Counted from the first letter of the stretch, positions 1 through 12,740 are shown. The stretch is 64,000 bases of DNA from Artemia franciscana (GCF_032884065.1 NC_088871.1:12748393-12812392), one strand, 5' to 3'. Translations and numbers: made by a program. The notes: a model not told the origin generated them from the sequence alone.

Positions 1-923
1 TGAACAATTCATATTTGATTCAAGGTTTACTTTCTCTCTAAAACATGCGATTTAGGAAAAACCCTACACTTTGCTCCGAAAGAAAAAGATAAATCATGAT
101 TTTTTTTTTAGAGAATGGTCTAAAATAGCTTTGAAAACAATATTTTTTCCCGATTTCCACATTTTTTTGCAACCTTTTCAAAGTATTTTTCAATCTAAAA
201 GAAAAAGCAAACCAACATTTAAAAGTCTAATTCAGTAAATGGACAGGACTGAGCCTCTGCTATAAATGATAGCAAAATTACCTTTTCAAGCTGAACCATT
301 AAAATCATAAGATTTTGGAGAAATAACATACAAAACTATGCACATAGATCATAGGCCTTAAAGCACCAAGGGCATGAAAATAAAAAATCTTGTTTCCCCC
401 TGGAGGCAGATTATGTCTATTCACATCTGGAAACCACAATGTTTCTTTGGATTGTTCCGAAATTAGGATAGTACCACATTTCATCAGCGTTGCCACACTG
501 AACCGTAATAACACATATGTAGTAACCGTAATAACACATAACCGTAAAAACACTTTATGAAAACGTGTTAATTAAATTTAACAGTACTTTTCGACCAGGG
601 AAATTCAAATACCAACAATCTGTAGGTGCTTAAAATCATCTAAACCTTCAACATATTCTTAAACTGCTTGGTGTCATGTGCTTTTATCTAATTTTTGGCT
701 GATTTGTTTTACTAACATTTTTTTTAACTAGCCACCTCCTACTGCCAAAAATTACAGTACTCCACAGGGGTGTTTTTTTTCAACATTATTGAATTCCTAA
801 TTTATCTTTTTTTTAAAGATGCACGTATTGGTGGAAGTTTCTACTTAACCAATTTAAACAATTAGTTCATTTTCACTGACACTGGTATTCTAAAATACAC
901 AATAGAAAATACTGCTTCTACTA
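1..923. other. AT-rich non-coding stretch
   Basis: No reading frame with recognisable protein content is visible on either strand, and none of the Helitron sequence that fills the rest of the window occurs here. Short A and T runs are common. Confidence 0.5.
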
Positions 924-1326
924 CTAATAGGTCACTGCAGCATGAAGTCCCCTGAGGCCAACACAGCTACGCACGCCCCTCCTCCAACCTAATCTATTCA
1001 AGGCCTCTTTACACCCTCCCAGGAAGTTCCCATTTCCTTTAAATCTTTTTATTTTATTTTATGACATCCTCCCACCAAGAACGAGGACGACCTGCTTTCC
1101 GTGTAGCCCCAGACAGTTGGCCAAAAAGGACAATCTTCGGCAATCTGTCATCCTTCATCCGCAGAACGTGCCCTAGCCATCTCAACCTTTCTTTCATTAT
1201 AGCCCTAGAAAGTGGGATTGAACCACATTTTTCGTACAACCTACTGTTTGTAGATTGTAGGTTACATAACAGAAAAAATCCCGAAGAATTGTCAATATTC
1301 ATGTATGGGCACAGAAGGGATTCCAC
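924..1326 (-). pseudogene. LINE reverse transcriptase C-terminal fragment
   Basis: The minus strand encodes RLRWLGHVLRMKDDRLPK, then GRPRSWWEDVIK. In a second frame it continues ALNRLGWRRGVRSCV and reaches a TAG stop at 924-926. This succession (WLGHVLRM, GRP..W.D, then a W-R-rich tail) is the usual end of ORF2 in many animal non-LTR retrotransposons. The RT palm and endonuclease are absent, so this is only the 3' end. A stop after DVIK and a frame change show decay. It is a different LINE from the one at 2387-6622, whose C-terminus has no WLGHVLRM motif. Confidence 0.8.
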
Positions 1327-1775
1327 CCTTTACTAAATTAAAAAAAACCATAGCCTAAACATGCTTATTTTAAAGTACCCATAAGCAAATGGTATCGCAG
1401 CGCCCCTGGTTCATTTACATTATTACAAGAGTTGGATTAGGATAGGCATTTGTATAGGCTGTAGCGGTGTGAATATAAAATAAAACACGCACACGACTAG
1501 ACAGAAGACGTATTATCCATTCAATGAACAGACCAACTCTCTTTTACTATCCCTGTAAATTACAAAGTAACCAATTAATAGAACTAATTGGTCACCAAAA
1601 ACTTACTGCATAAAAAAAAGAATCTTATCAGGTTATTTCTACACAAAACAGAGAAGTTAGCTTCCCCTGGGAACTTCATTACTCACAATACGCTACTTGA
1701 AAAAAATTAAGCTAACTAATCGATAAAATATCTCACTTAATACAAGATGACCGCTAAATCAACGATAAATTGTAC
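1327..1775. other. Non-coding stretch up to the assembly gap
   Basis: AT-rich sequence in which I see no gene, repeat or terminus. Confidence 0.4.
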
Positions 1776-1875
1776 NNNNNNNNNNNNNNNNNNNNNNNNN
1801 NNNNNNNNNNNNNNNNNNNNNNNNNNNNNNNNNNNNNNNNNNNNNNNNNNNNNNNNNNNNNNNNNNNNNNNNNNN
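1776..1875. other. Assembly gap (100 N)
   Basis: Exactly 100 N, the usual placeholder for a gap of unknown size. Helitron repeat sequence starts directly after it, so the missing part probably contains the 5' part of that element. Confidence 0.98.
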
Positions 1876-1924
1876 AAAAAACAAAAAAAGGTAAAAACTA
1901 AAAACTAAATTAAAAGACCAATTC

Positions 1925-2160
1925 AAAAACGAATGTATATACAGACCGGGACACAAATAACGACCGGGACACCGAGACACAGGGAACATAAATGACGACC
2001 GGGACACTCAAAGAGAAATTACAGACTGGGACACCGGGACACAAATGACGACCGAAACACAGGGAATATAAATGACGACCAGGACACAGGGACACAAATA
2101 CAACGGGGACGCCGGGGGGCACAGGGGGATACATAAATGACGACGGTGACACAGGAAATG
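1925..2160 (+). repeat. GACCGGGACAC minisatellite (Helitron interior)
   Basis: Imperfect copies of units such as GACGACCGGGACACAGGGAA followed by TATAAAT, mixed with a variant containing AGAGAAATTACAGAC. The same array precedes the helicase remnant in nearly every non-autonomous Helitron here. Long frames through it (CPGRHLYSL-like translations) are repeat artefacts. Confidence 0.85.
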
Positions 2161-2384
2161 GTCGATTAGCAATCACCATCAACAAAGCTCAAGGGTAATC
2201 ATTAGAATAATGAGGTATAGATCTGAATACGGATTGTTTTCCCATGGACAATTATATGTTGCATATTCATGTTGCATATGTTGCATATGTTGCAAGAGTC
2301 GGTAAACCTGACAATTTATTTATATGCACAGACAATGGGACAGCGAAGAATGTTGTATATTCGCAAGTTTTACGTAGTTAAAAA
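2161..2384 (+). pseudogene. Helitron helicase C-terminal remnant
   Basis: Translated in pieces it reads AITINKAQG, then NTDCFPMD, then ATVGKPDN-like, [17 protein letters not shown]. This is helicase motif VI and the last codons of the Rep-helicase seen whole in Helitron A. A small duplication (GTTGCATAT repeated at 2256-2290) disrupts the frame. The LINE follows directly, so the TA tract and 3' module normally found next are displaced downstream. Confidence 0.8.
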
Positions 2385-2669
2385 CAGATTCAGATTCAGT
2401 ATTGAATCTGATTTCAAAGTGAACACACCAGGATTAAATTGTATATTTTATGAACTTATTAATTCAGTAAGCCCTTTTTAGCTTAAGAATTGTGAACTAT
2501 TTCAACACTCGGCTATAAGCTCTCATCGAATGGGAATTAGTTCATTATAATTCAAGGTTTTGCAATAACTGGTTAAGGATAAAGTGACGTGTAACCTTAA
2601 CCTGCATAAGAGGATTATCAAAAGAACTATTTGTGCATGAATTGTAGAAAAAAAAATTTAACCAGCGTG

Positions 2670-3765
2670 ATGCCTGTTACCAGTGACGATAATCCTGTCC
2701 TTGTTTATTCGCCGGTATTGAATTTTGTACAGAGCAATTTGCTAATTGGAGCAGAGGATGACGTGATTAAAAGGCATGGAGTGGAGTTTTTTTTACTCTA
2801 ATTCGGTCAAGGTGGCAAAGACGTTATTGTGGCAGCTTTGTCCGGGTCATGAAGATTGCCCTATTCGGAAGGGAACTAATGCATTGGTTAGCCATTTCAG
2901 CGACATAATTACTTTATTAAAATCTTTTTACGAGACTGACACTGATGTTCCGACATTCGTCATAAAGCGTCCTACGGAAGTACCCTGCCACTGCCTACAC
3001 CTCTTTATTCTCAAAATTTAATGAGCTCCATCAAGTTGTTTTGGGAATGTCTTCAAAACTTGACAATTATGAATTGAGCTTCCCCCAATTACCCAAGCCG
3101 GCTTCAGTGCTAGATTCGCATGCAACAGTTATCGTCTCAAAGGTTCCGGACGCCTTATCTGACCATCTTAAGCGAAAAGCTGCTATAGACCAAATTACTG
3201 GACATGAATTAGTACGTAGCGTAAAGCCCATCAATGACAAGTGGTATATTAATATGGACAAGTCTGCTACGGAGGACTTCTGCTCGTCAATCTAGAACAT
3301 AATCTCCGGTACTACAACAAAAGTGGTTTCCAAGCGGTTTTTTGGTATATCACGTAATATTCCTACCGACGTTGACATTACAGTACTCGGAAGCCAACAC
3401 AGTATCATATATGCTAAGAGATTGGGCCTATCTAAGTCTGAGAAAATCGAGTTTTGGATTCTTTTGCGCAATCTACGTTTTTCAAGCATGACCTCAGAGT
3501 GGGCTATGAAATTTTTCCTGTTTACGAGTTTAAGGACCTACCCAAATGCTGTTTTAAATGCCGATCACTAGACCATCTACAGTACTCCTGTCCCAGTGTT
3601 CTCCCGAAATGTGCTCGTTGTGGAGGGCCACACATATCAACAAAAGATGAGCTATGCATTGCTGATCCCAATTGCGCAAATTGCGGCCAAAAACACCCTT
3701 CCTATAGCTTTTCCTGCCCCGTTATTAAGAATCGAATAAAGTGCAAATTCACCTTTCAACCATGA
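2670..3765 (+). pseudogene. LINE ORF1, gag-like protein with zinc knuckles
   Basis: The probable start is ATG 2670 (MPVTSDDNPVLVYSP). The frame shifts at a run of T near 2789, resumes as MEWSFFYSNSVKVAKTLLWQ-like sequence, and shifts again near 3020 and 3295-3320. The last part, 3540-3765, has a row of CCHC-type knuckles: CFKCRSLDHLQYSC, CARCGGPHIS with C later, CANCGQKHPSYSFSC. Such knuckles bind nucleic acid in LINE ORF1 proteins. The product would coat the element's RNA if intact. At least three lesions rule out a functional protein. Confidence 0.8.
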
Positions 3766-3775
3766 GTTGATCAAT

Positions 3776-6363
3776 CTCAGTTATTTCGTTCAATATAAAT
3801 GGCACCAAAGATAAGGATTTTGTTATTGATGAGTTGTACGGTTCCTACGATTTTGTATGTTTCCAGGAGCATTTTCTCACTGCTTCAAGTTTGAATTTTT
3901 TGCGCAAAGTCAGCATCATACTGCGTTCCTGAGTTCAGCAAAAGCTACTGGCGGTCGCCCTTCCGGTGGACTAGCCTGTGTCTTTAACGGGACATTCATC
4001 TACCCTCCCCAGTACTCTTCTACTCCGACGAATTTTTTTTGGCTGTGCGTGTCGGCAGTATTGTATTTATAAACTCTTACCTCCCATATGAAGGATACTC
4101 GATCAGATCCTTAACTAAATTCGGAAAGGCGTGTAGTCTGCTTAAGAATCTTGTGAATCAGGTACTGTTAAACACTCTACAGTATATAATAATTGGGGAC
4201 CTAAATACTTATATTAATCGATCTTCTGTGAGAAGGGAACTTCTTTTTGAGCGTCTTCCTTCATACCGCGTTGTGCTCAAATCCCACAATTTTTCATATG
4301 TTCATCATTCTGGAAGCACAAGTGATATTGACCATATTATTTGCTCGCCTGGTATTATCTCTTCTTCTGCTTCTGTTCATGTTAACGAGCAAGATACTGA
4401 CCACATGCCAATTTCAGCGACATTTACGATGGATATTGATCTATCGGAAACCAATTGCTCGCGAGAAAAATCGAAGTGGTTTGAAAAAAGTAATTGGAGC
4501 AAAGCCAATATACCGCACTACATCTCTACCTTGACAACCCTTCTTTCTACCATACGTGTTCCATATCATCTTCTTCAGCGCCAGGTACCTACGAATGGTA
4601 AAGCCGATATTGACTGTTATTATAACCAACTTCTGATGTGTATGAAAAGGGCAGAAGAAGCTGCCGTACCTCGACAACGTATTCGTAAAAGAACACAAAA
4701 ACCTATCTGGTCAATGGACCCTTGTTTAAAGTCGATAAAAAATAAAGCAAAATTATGGCTCCAGATATGGAATGAATGTGGTCAGCCAAGTTCTGGGTGT
4801 GTCGCTGATATCAAACGTAAAACTAAAACCAATTATAAACGTTATCTTAGGTATGGATTTCCCCGTAAGTAGGGAGGATTGGCGAAAAGTGATCAATTCT
4901 GACAAGATAAATGATGAAACTATGACAAGTAATTGCCTTCCAACTTCAGCTTGGTATAAACATTATTCTTCGATTTATTCAGTGCATTCTGTGTATACTC
5001 GCCTTCTTACCCCCCTCTGTAGTACAACGTTTTCGCAACGCCATATAGTGCCCATATCTTTTTCTTCCGTAATTAATGCTTTTAAAAGTTTAAAATCTAA
5101 TTCAATAGATGTGGATGGTATTTCTAAGATTCATATGCCGATTGAATGCACCCCCCCTTATATCTCACTTTCAGCTTCTTTTTCAAATGTGTCTATGTAC
5201 TTCATATGTACCTGAGAGTTTTCTGTGTGGCACTGTTTCGTCAATTTTAAAAAGGGGAAAGTCACCGATTGATTGTTCTTGCTATCGACCTATTACTGTA
5301 TCTTGTAATATTAGTAAGGTTTTTGAGTATATCCTTCTACCATTTTTGACTAAAAATATTATTGAGGATGAGAACCAATTTGGTTTTTGGAGTGGGTTGT
5401 CAGCATGCAGATAAGACTCTGTATTCTCTATTGGCTGATAATTCTTCCAAGGGAAATGGTCTTTATATTTGTGCTTTGGATCTTTTGAAAGCGTTTGATA
5501 GTGTGGTCCATAGTCAGCTCATTTTTTCCTTGTATAATTCTGGGGTCAATCTCTCTATTATAATGCTTCTTAGGTTTTGGTATTCAAATTCGTTTCTTCA
5601 ATTAGGATCTGCACCAGACACTATTATAAGAATGTGAAGAGGTGTTAGGCAGGGTGGTGTTCTGTCCCCTACGCTTTTTAAGATTTGTATTTCTAGTGTG
5701 CTGGCTAAGATTTCAGGTACATACCTTTCTGGTCTTGCGGATGTTTCTTATCTTGCGTATGCTGACGACTTGCTTCTGATTAGCCGTTCCAAAAAGGGTC
5801 TTTCCAATACGGTCTTTATAGTTTCTGATGCTTTCTCTGATATTGGCCTTTCAATTAATATAGATAAATGTGAGTTTCTTCCCTATAACTGTATTACTGC
5901 TACTCCCCTTCACTGTAATAACTTCACTATCCCTCTTGTTGATTGTATTCGTTGGCATGGTATCTCTATTACTAACAATCTTTCGAGCTTACGTCAGCGT
6001 ACTGTTTGTGATATAAGTAAAAAGATTCAGATTGGTTATGCAAAAACTGTTGCAAATTGAGGGAAGTATAATAGACGTGCGCTGGCTAAACTTTATTCTA
6101 CTTTCTGTGATCATTCTGTCCTTTATGCTTCAGGTCTTTTCCCCCTTCTTAATAATGGTAATTTAAAAAGAATTCGGATAAATTATTTCAAATTTTGCAA
6201 ATTTCTTCTGTATCTTCCACCTTGGACAAAAAACCGGACTCTTGTTAAACAATTCTCAGTTCCTGACATAACTTTAAAGTTTGAGATTCTTCACAGACAA
6301 CTCTCCAGTACAGCTTCTGCGTGCCTATCCCCTCACCACCGTCTTATCCGTTTTTTTCGTTGA
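3776..6363 (+). pseudogene. LINE ORF2, APE endonuclease and reverse transcriptase
   Basis: The order is an APE-type endonuclease (SFNINGTKD, CFQEHF with the catalytic Glu, INSYLPYEG, IIIGDLNTY, SDIDHIIC, DTDHMPISA; about 3783-4420), a linker, then RT. RT motifs are CYRPITVSCNISKVFE, NQFGF, ALDLLKAFDSVVHSQL, GVRQGGVLSPTLFK and YADD at 5758-5769 (the catalytic aspartates). A C-terminal region runs to the TGA at 6361-6363. Lesions include frame changes near 3930, 4030, 4870 and 5215, and a TGA just before GVRQGG near 5634. The first part of APE is in a different frame from the rest. Confidence 0.88.
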
Positions 6364-6605
6364 CTTTGTGTGTGTATTTGTTTTTCTCTTTGTGTTTTTT
6401 GTATTTCATTTTTTGTGTGTATGTAATGTTCATTATTTTTCATAGTTCGTTATTTTGTGTGTTAATTTAATTTTTTGTATTAACGTAAAAATTTTCTATT
6501 GTCATTACCTTTCATTTTTTGTATGTTTTACTTTTTTTGTATGTATTTAATTGTTTGTACTCCACATTTTAATACTTTTATAGTGTTGTTGTGGGTAAGA
6601 AATAA

Positions 6606-6637
<32 letters not shown>

Positions 6638-6714
6638 TATATCTATATATATATAAATAAGTTGTTTGTGTGTGGATCTGTGGATGGATCAGGTGACGTC
6701 ACCTGAAAAAACTG

Positions 6715-7640
6715 GATCAGGTGACAAAACTGAAAACTGAAAAAACTAAAAAAAGGCAAAAACTACAAAAAAAACTAAAAACTAATAAAAAAAATAAAAA
6801 AGCTAAAAAACTAAAAAAAAATAAAAAAAGGCAAAAACTACAAAAAAAAACTAAAAACTAATAAAAAAGCTAAAAAACTAAAAAAACTAAAAAAAGGCGA
6901 AAACTACAAAAAAACTAAAAACTAATAAAAAAAAATAAAAAAGCTAAAAAACTAAAAAAACTAAAAAAACTAAAAAAAGGTAAAAAACTAAAAAAACTAA
7001 AAACTAAAAAAAACTAAAAAAAAGGAAAAAACTGAAAAATAAGCTAAAATAAAGGTAAAAACCAATAAAAAACTAAAAAAAAAACTGAAAAAACTAAAAA
7101 AAGGCAAAAACTTCAAAAAAAAACTAAAAACTAATAAAAAAAGTAAAATAGCTAAAAAACTAAAAAAACTAAAAAAACTAAAAAAAGGTAAAAAACTAAA
7201 AAAAATAAAAAATAAAAAAAAACTAAAAAAAGGAAAAAACTGAAAAATAAGCTAAAATAAAGGTAAAAACCAATAAAAAACTAAAAAGAAAAAAGGAAAA
7301 AACTAAAAAAAATTTTCATCTAAAAAAATAAAAAAAACTAAAAAAGGTAAAAACTAAAAGAACTAAAAAAGAAAAAAATAAATGACGACACTCAAAGAGA
7401 AAGCGACCAGGACAAAAGGAATGTTCGATTAGCAATCAACAAAGCACCGGGACACAGGGAGTATAAATGACGACCAGGACATAAGTAAAAAAAAAAACTA
7501 ACAAAACTAAAAAGAAGGTAAAAACTACAAAAAAACTAAAAAGAAAAAAAAACTAAAAACTAATAAAAAAACTAAAAAATCTAAAAATCTAAATAAACTA
7601 AAAAAGAAAAAAAAAAGGAAAAAAATAAAGGAGAAAAACA
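6715..7640 (+). repeat. A-rich CTAAAAAA minisatellite
   Basis: Almost only A with regularly spaced CT, GG, GC and AC: CTAAAAAAACTAAAAAAGGC-type units, AAACTACAAAAAAAAC and ACTAATAAAAAA. The stretch is interrupted near 7385-7480 by a short block with GACGACACTCAAAGAGAAAG. It has no coding content. Confidence 0.9.
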
Positions 7641-7805
7641 AAACTAAAAAACGAATGTATATACAGACCGGGACACCGGGATACAAATGACGACCGGGAC
7701 ACAGGGAATATAAATGACGACCGGGACACAGGGACACAACTACAACGGGGACACCGGGTGAAACAGGGGGATATAAATGACGACCGGGACACCGGGACAG
7801 GGAAT

Positions 7806-8410
<605 letters not shown>

Positions 8411-8601
8411 TCTATATTCACAGTTTGGTTTTCTATTGGATGAGGATGAGAACCAATTTGGGACACAGGGACACAACTACAATGGCCCGTAACTAATATG
8501 GCGCGTAACGACTTACGCGTGCGGGGGGGGGCTTTGGGGGGCGTGAAGCGCCCACACCAACTAGGTGTTGGGGTGGCGCGAAGCGCCACCCCAACAGCTA
8601 G
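8411..8601 (+). mobile_element. Helitron 3' module with LINE-derived insert
   Basis: TC 8411, first hairpin region about 8531-8560, second hairpin 8570-8592, CTAG 8598-8601. About 40 bp at 8422-8461 replace the usual start; 21 bp of this (8441-8461) match the LINE RT at 5363-5383. CTAG is followed by TCTTCTATA, which is helicase sequence, so the module sits between A and T of an older Helitron gene copy. Confidence 0.75.
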
Positions 8602-9552
8602 TCTTCTATAATAACTAAAATGTAGTTATAAATTTCTGATGTAAAATCAAAAGTCATATCTGACGTCTCTAACCGTTTTCGATGGAGTATATCTTCGGAC
8701 ATTTTAGATTTATATTTTCCCCATAACTCTGTAGGAGGTGAAGGATAGCAAGTTGTTAGTATGATTCCAAACAATGCACGAATTTGACTTGGAGTCGAAG
8801 TTTCGCACGCGTCATTGATGCAGTTATCCCAGTGTTGGTCATTCTCCAATAAATTCAGAGCTTGGCATGCACTACGGTGAGTGTTCATGTATAGTACCGT
8901 TTACAGTTCTCAAATACTCAAAGGACGTCGGACCGGGTACATTCACCAAAAGCAGGCGTAGAAAGAAGCATTCATGTTGATTGGGGTGAATGGTGTAGAG
9001 TCTTCCTATCGTGGTATCTTTGAAGATGGTAGTTTGGCCGTCGACTGACTTACCCTGTTTTCGACGTTCAAATACTTTATTTTTAGTATTCCACGTGTAA
9101 TACGAAGACACTTCAGTATACAGCAGTTTTTTTTTCAAAAGAATCATTTTTGCATAGCGAAAAGAAAACAGTTAACTTTGTATCCGGTGGATTCAGGGCT
9201 CTTTGTTGTACGTTGGATTCCAAAAAATAAACACGTTGACCATTCTGTAAATGTATCGCTAAGTGAACAACAGCTGGACTACGTTCATGTATCGGAAATG
9301 AAAGAATTCACCAAACAGCTTCATTACTGCTTATGTATCTTCCAGGATGATATTGTACGATTTCGTCGATATCACTGATTTCGGACTGCAAGCCAAAAAC
9401 TGCCATGTCACTTAAGTTGTTGACGTATTTACAAATGTATATTTTGTTTCTTCTATATTTTGGGTAACCGTCATTGCCAGTAATTGTGTTGGGTACTAAA
9501 AGTCGAGGATATTGCTTTGCGCACCTTCCTTTGGCCAAGCACGGTGATTTTT
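8602..9552 (-). pseudogene. Helitron Rep C-terminal half and helicase start, fragment
   Basis: On the minus strand from 9552 down it reads LNEKSPCLAKGRCAKQYPR, a deletion, YICKYVNNLSDMAVFG (the two Rep tyrosines), EAVW followed by TGA, then YTWNTKNKVFERRKQGKSV, PGPTSFEYLRTVNGTIH, LENDQHWDNC and helicase N-terminal sequence up to 8602. It is more diverged from A, B and C than they are from each other. It keeps LNEKSPC open where the three long copies have a stop, so it preserves the ancestral reading at that site. Confidence 0.85.
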
Positions 9553-9795
9553 CGTTCAGTTCAGCCTGCTCTTGTGATTCCTCGGCACGCTTTCTTTTCT
9601 TACTTTCTCTATCAGCCGCAAGCCTGTTTTCTTGCTGTTCTTGTGATTCCTCGGTACGCTTTCTTTTCTTACTTTCTCTATCAGCCGCAAGCCTGTTTTC
9701 ACACTATCGTTGTGGTTCCTCGGCACGCTTTCTTTTCTTATTTTCTCTATCAGCCGCAAGCCTGTTTTCTTGCTGTTTTCCTCGGCACGCTTGTG
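9553..9795 (-). pseudogene. Helitron N-terminal basic repeat fragment
   Basis: Three to four copies of the 69-bp unit that encodes RLAADRESKKRKRAEESQEQ, out of frame with the neighbouring Rep fragment. The cysteine cluster and first Rep half are deleted between this and 9552. Confidence 0.8.
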
Positions 9796-9796
9796 G

Positions 9797-9998
9797 AATG
9801 TTCGATTAGCAATCATCATCAACAAAGCTCAAGGGCAATCGTTAGAAAAATGCGGTATAGATCTGAATACGGATTGTTTTCCCATGGACAATTATATGTT
9901 GCATGTTCAAGGGTCGGTAAAGCTAACAATCTATTTATATGGACAGACAATGGGACAGCGAAGAATGTTGTATATTTGCAAGTTTTACGTAGTTAAAA
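9797..9998 (+). pseudogene. Helitron helicase C-terminal remnant
   Basis: [19 protein letters not shown], then [16 protein letters not shown] and [15 protein letters not shown] with one frame break near 9890. It keeps the codon after GQSLE that is a stop in several sister remnants. It joins the minus-strand fragment before it head to head. Confidence 0.8.
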
Positions 9999-10025
9999 AC
10001 ATATGTATATCCATCTATTTTCACA

Positions 10026-10123
10026 GGTGGGACACAGAGACACAACTACAATGGTGCGTAACTAATATAGTGCGTAACGACTTACGCACGCGGGAGGGCT
10101 TGAGGGGGCGCGAAACCCCCCCA

Positions 10124-10126
<3 letters not shown>
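10026..10126 (+). mobile_element. Helitron 3' module, truncated before CTAG
   Basis: GGTGGGACACAGAGACACAA, then GTGCGTAAC repeats and one hairpin-like block, ending at CCACCA next to TA repeats. The second hairpin and CTAG are missing. Confidence 0.7.

Positions 10127-10217
<91 letters not shown>
10127..10217. repeat. TA microsatellite between facing Helitron ends
   Basis: Pure AT repeat separating a plus-strand and a minus-strand 3' end. Confidence 0.97.
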
Positions 10218-10218
<1 letters not shown>

Positions 10219-10363
10219 TAGCTGTTGGGGTGGCGGTTCGCGCCACCCCAACACCTAGTTGTTGGGGACGCTTCGCACCCCCCCCCCCCCCCCCAAGCCC
10301 CCCCGCGCGCGTAAGTCGTTACGCGCCATTGTAGTTGTGTCCCTATGTCCCACCTGTGAATAT
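10218..10363 (-). mobile_element. Helitron 3' module, minus strand
   Basis: CTAG at 10218-10221 is the 3' end, followed inward by the two hairpins, a C run at about 10270-10290 and the GCGCGTAAC box. The inner end, CCTATTTATATTCACAGG, has lost the TCTATATTCACAGG start. Confidence 0.75.
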
Positions 10364-10367
10364 AAAT

Positions 10368-10484
<117 letters not shown>

Positions 10485-10554
10485 TCTATATAAAAATAAG
10501 TTGTCTGTGGATCTGTGGATCTGTGGATCTGTGGATCAGGTGACGTTAGGTTAG

Positions 10555-11880
10555 GCTAAAAAAGGTAAAAAACTAAAAAAAAACTGAAAAAACTAAAAAA
10601 AGGCAAAAACTACAAAAAAAACTAAAAACTAAAAAAAAATAAAAAAGCTAAAAAACTAAAAAAACTAAAAAAACTAAAAAAAGGTAAAAAATAAAAAAAC
10701 TAAAAACTAAAAAAAAACTAAAAAAAAGGAAAAAACTGAAAAATAGAAGAGAAAAAACGAAAAAAAAACTAAAAAAGCTAAAAAAAGAGGTAAAAACCAA
10801 TAAAAAACTAAAAAGAAAAAAAGGAAAAAAACTAAAAAAAATTTTCATCTAAAAAACTAAAAAAAACTAAAAAAGGTAAAAACTAAAAGAACTAAAAAAG
10901 AAAAAAAAAACTAAAAAAAGGAAAAAAACTGAAAAATAAAGGAGAAAAAGAAAACTAAAAACATATAAATAAAAATAAAAAAACTAAAAAGATGAAAACT
11001 TCAAAAAAACTACAAAAAAAACTAAAAACATATAAAAAAAAATAAAAAAGCTAAAAAACTAAAAAAACTAAAAAAAGGTAAAAAACAAAAAACTAAAAAC
11101 TAAAAAAAAACTAAACAAAGGAAAAAACTGAAAAATAGAAGAGAACCAATAAAAAACTAAAAAGAAAAAAAGGAAAAAAACTAAAAAAAATTTTCATTTA
11201 AAAAACTAAAAAAAACTAAAAAAGGTAAAAACTAAAAGAACTAAAAAAGAAAAAAAAACTAAAAAAAGGAAAAAAACTGAAAAATAAAGGAGAAAAAGAA
11301 AACTAAAAAAATATAAATAAAAATAAAAAAACTAAAAAGATGAAAACTTCAAAAAAACTACAAAAAAAAGTAAAAACTAATAAAAAAAATAAAAAAGCTA
11401 AAAAACTAAAAAAACTAAAAAAAGCTAAAAAACTAAAAAAACTAAAAAAAGGTAAAAAACTAAAAAAACTAAAAACTAAAAAAAAACTAAAAAAAAGGAA
11501 AAAAACTGAAAAATAGAAGAGAAAAAACGAAAAAAAACTAAAAAAGCTAAAAAAAAGGTAAAAACCAATAAAAAACTAAAAAGAAAAAAAGGAAAAAACT
11601 AAAAAAAATTTTCATCTAAAAAACTAAAAAAAACTAAAAAAGGTAAAAACTAAAAGAACTAAAAAAGAAAAAAAAAACTAAAAAAAGGAAAAAAAAACTG
11701 AAAAATAAAGGAGAAAAAGAAAACTAAAAAAATATAAATAAAAATAAAAAAACTAAAAAGATAAAAACTTCAAAAAAAAACTAAAAAGAAAAAAGATAAA
11801 AACTAAAAAACCTAAAAAAAAGGTCAAAACCAATAAAAAAAAAACTAAAAGGAAAAAAAGGGAAAAAATTAAAAATTTAT
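10555..11880 (+). repeat. A-rich minisatellite, longest tract in window
   Basis: CTAAAAAA-type units with inserted GATGAAAACTTC and GGAGAAAAAGAAAACT blocks that recur as a higher-order repeat. Confidence 0.9.
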
Positions 11881-12189
11881 TTCATCATATACCAATTCAA
11901 AAACGAATGTATACCGGGATGACGACCGGGACACAGGGAATATAAATGACACAACTACAACGGGGAAGCCGGGGGGCACTGGGGGATATAAATGACGACC
12001 GGGACACCGGGACACGAGGAATATAAATGACGCCCGGGACATTCAAAGAGAAATCACAGACTGGGACACCGGGACACAAATGACGACCGGGACACAGGGA
12101 ATATAAATGACGACCGGGACACAGGGACAAAACTACAAAGGGGACGCCAGGGTGCACAGGGGGATATATAAATGACGATGGTGACTCAG

Positions 12190-12740
<551 letters not shown>

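Larger units (their letters stand above)
2387..6622 (+). mobile_element. Decayed LINE (non-LTR retrotransposon), near full length
   Basis: A roughly 4.2-kb element with a gag-like ORF1, then an APE endonuclease and RT in ORF2, an AATAAA at 6601-6606 and a TTA-repeat tail to about 6622. Its left edge abuts the helicase remnant at GTAGTTAAAAAC, the point where other copies continue into a TA tract. Its right edge abuts TA and a Helitron 5' end. It therefore inserted into an existing Helitron array. Frameshifts and stops make it inactive. CCHC knuckles in ORF1 and no visible RNase H fit the Jockey/I/R1-type groups, but I cannot fix the clade. Confidence 0.85.

Noticed and set aside
1925-2160. 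Regularly spaced repeats resembling a CRISPR array
   Set aside because: Units are contiguous and imperfect, spacers are not unique, and the context is eukaryotic transposons.
6363-6600. T-rich region after LINE ORF2 as a further gene
   Set aside because: It has no sustained frame and leads directly into AATAAA and the tail, as expected for a LINE 3' UTR.
10260-10320. G/C runs as telomere repeat or regulatory G-quadruplex
   Set aside because: No telomere-type unit is seen. The runs are the C/G part of the Helitron 3' module and vary in length by slippage.
10648-10848. Hydrophobic FFSFFLVF frames that look like membrane proteins
   Set aside because: They are translations of the A-rich minisatellite on its opposite strand.
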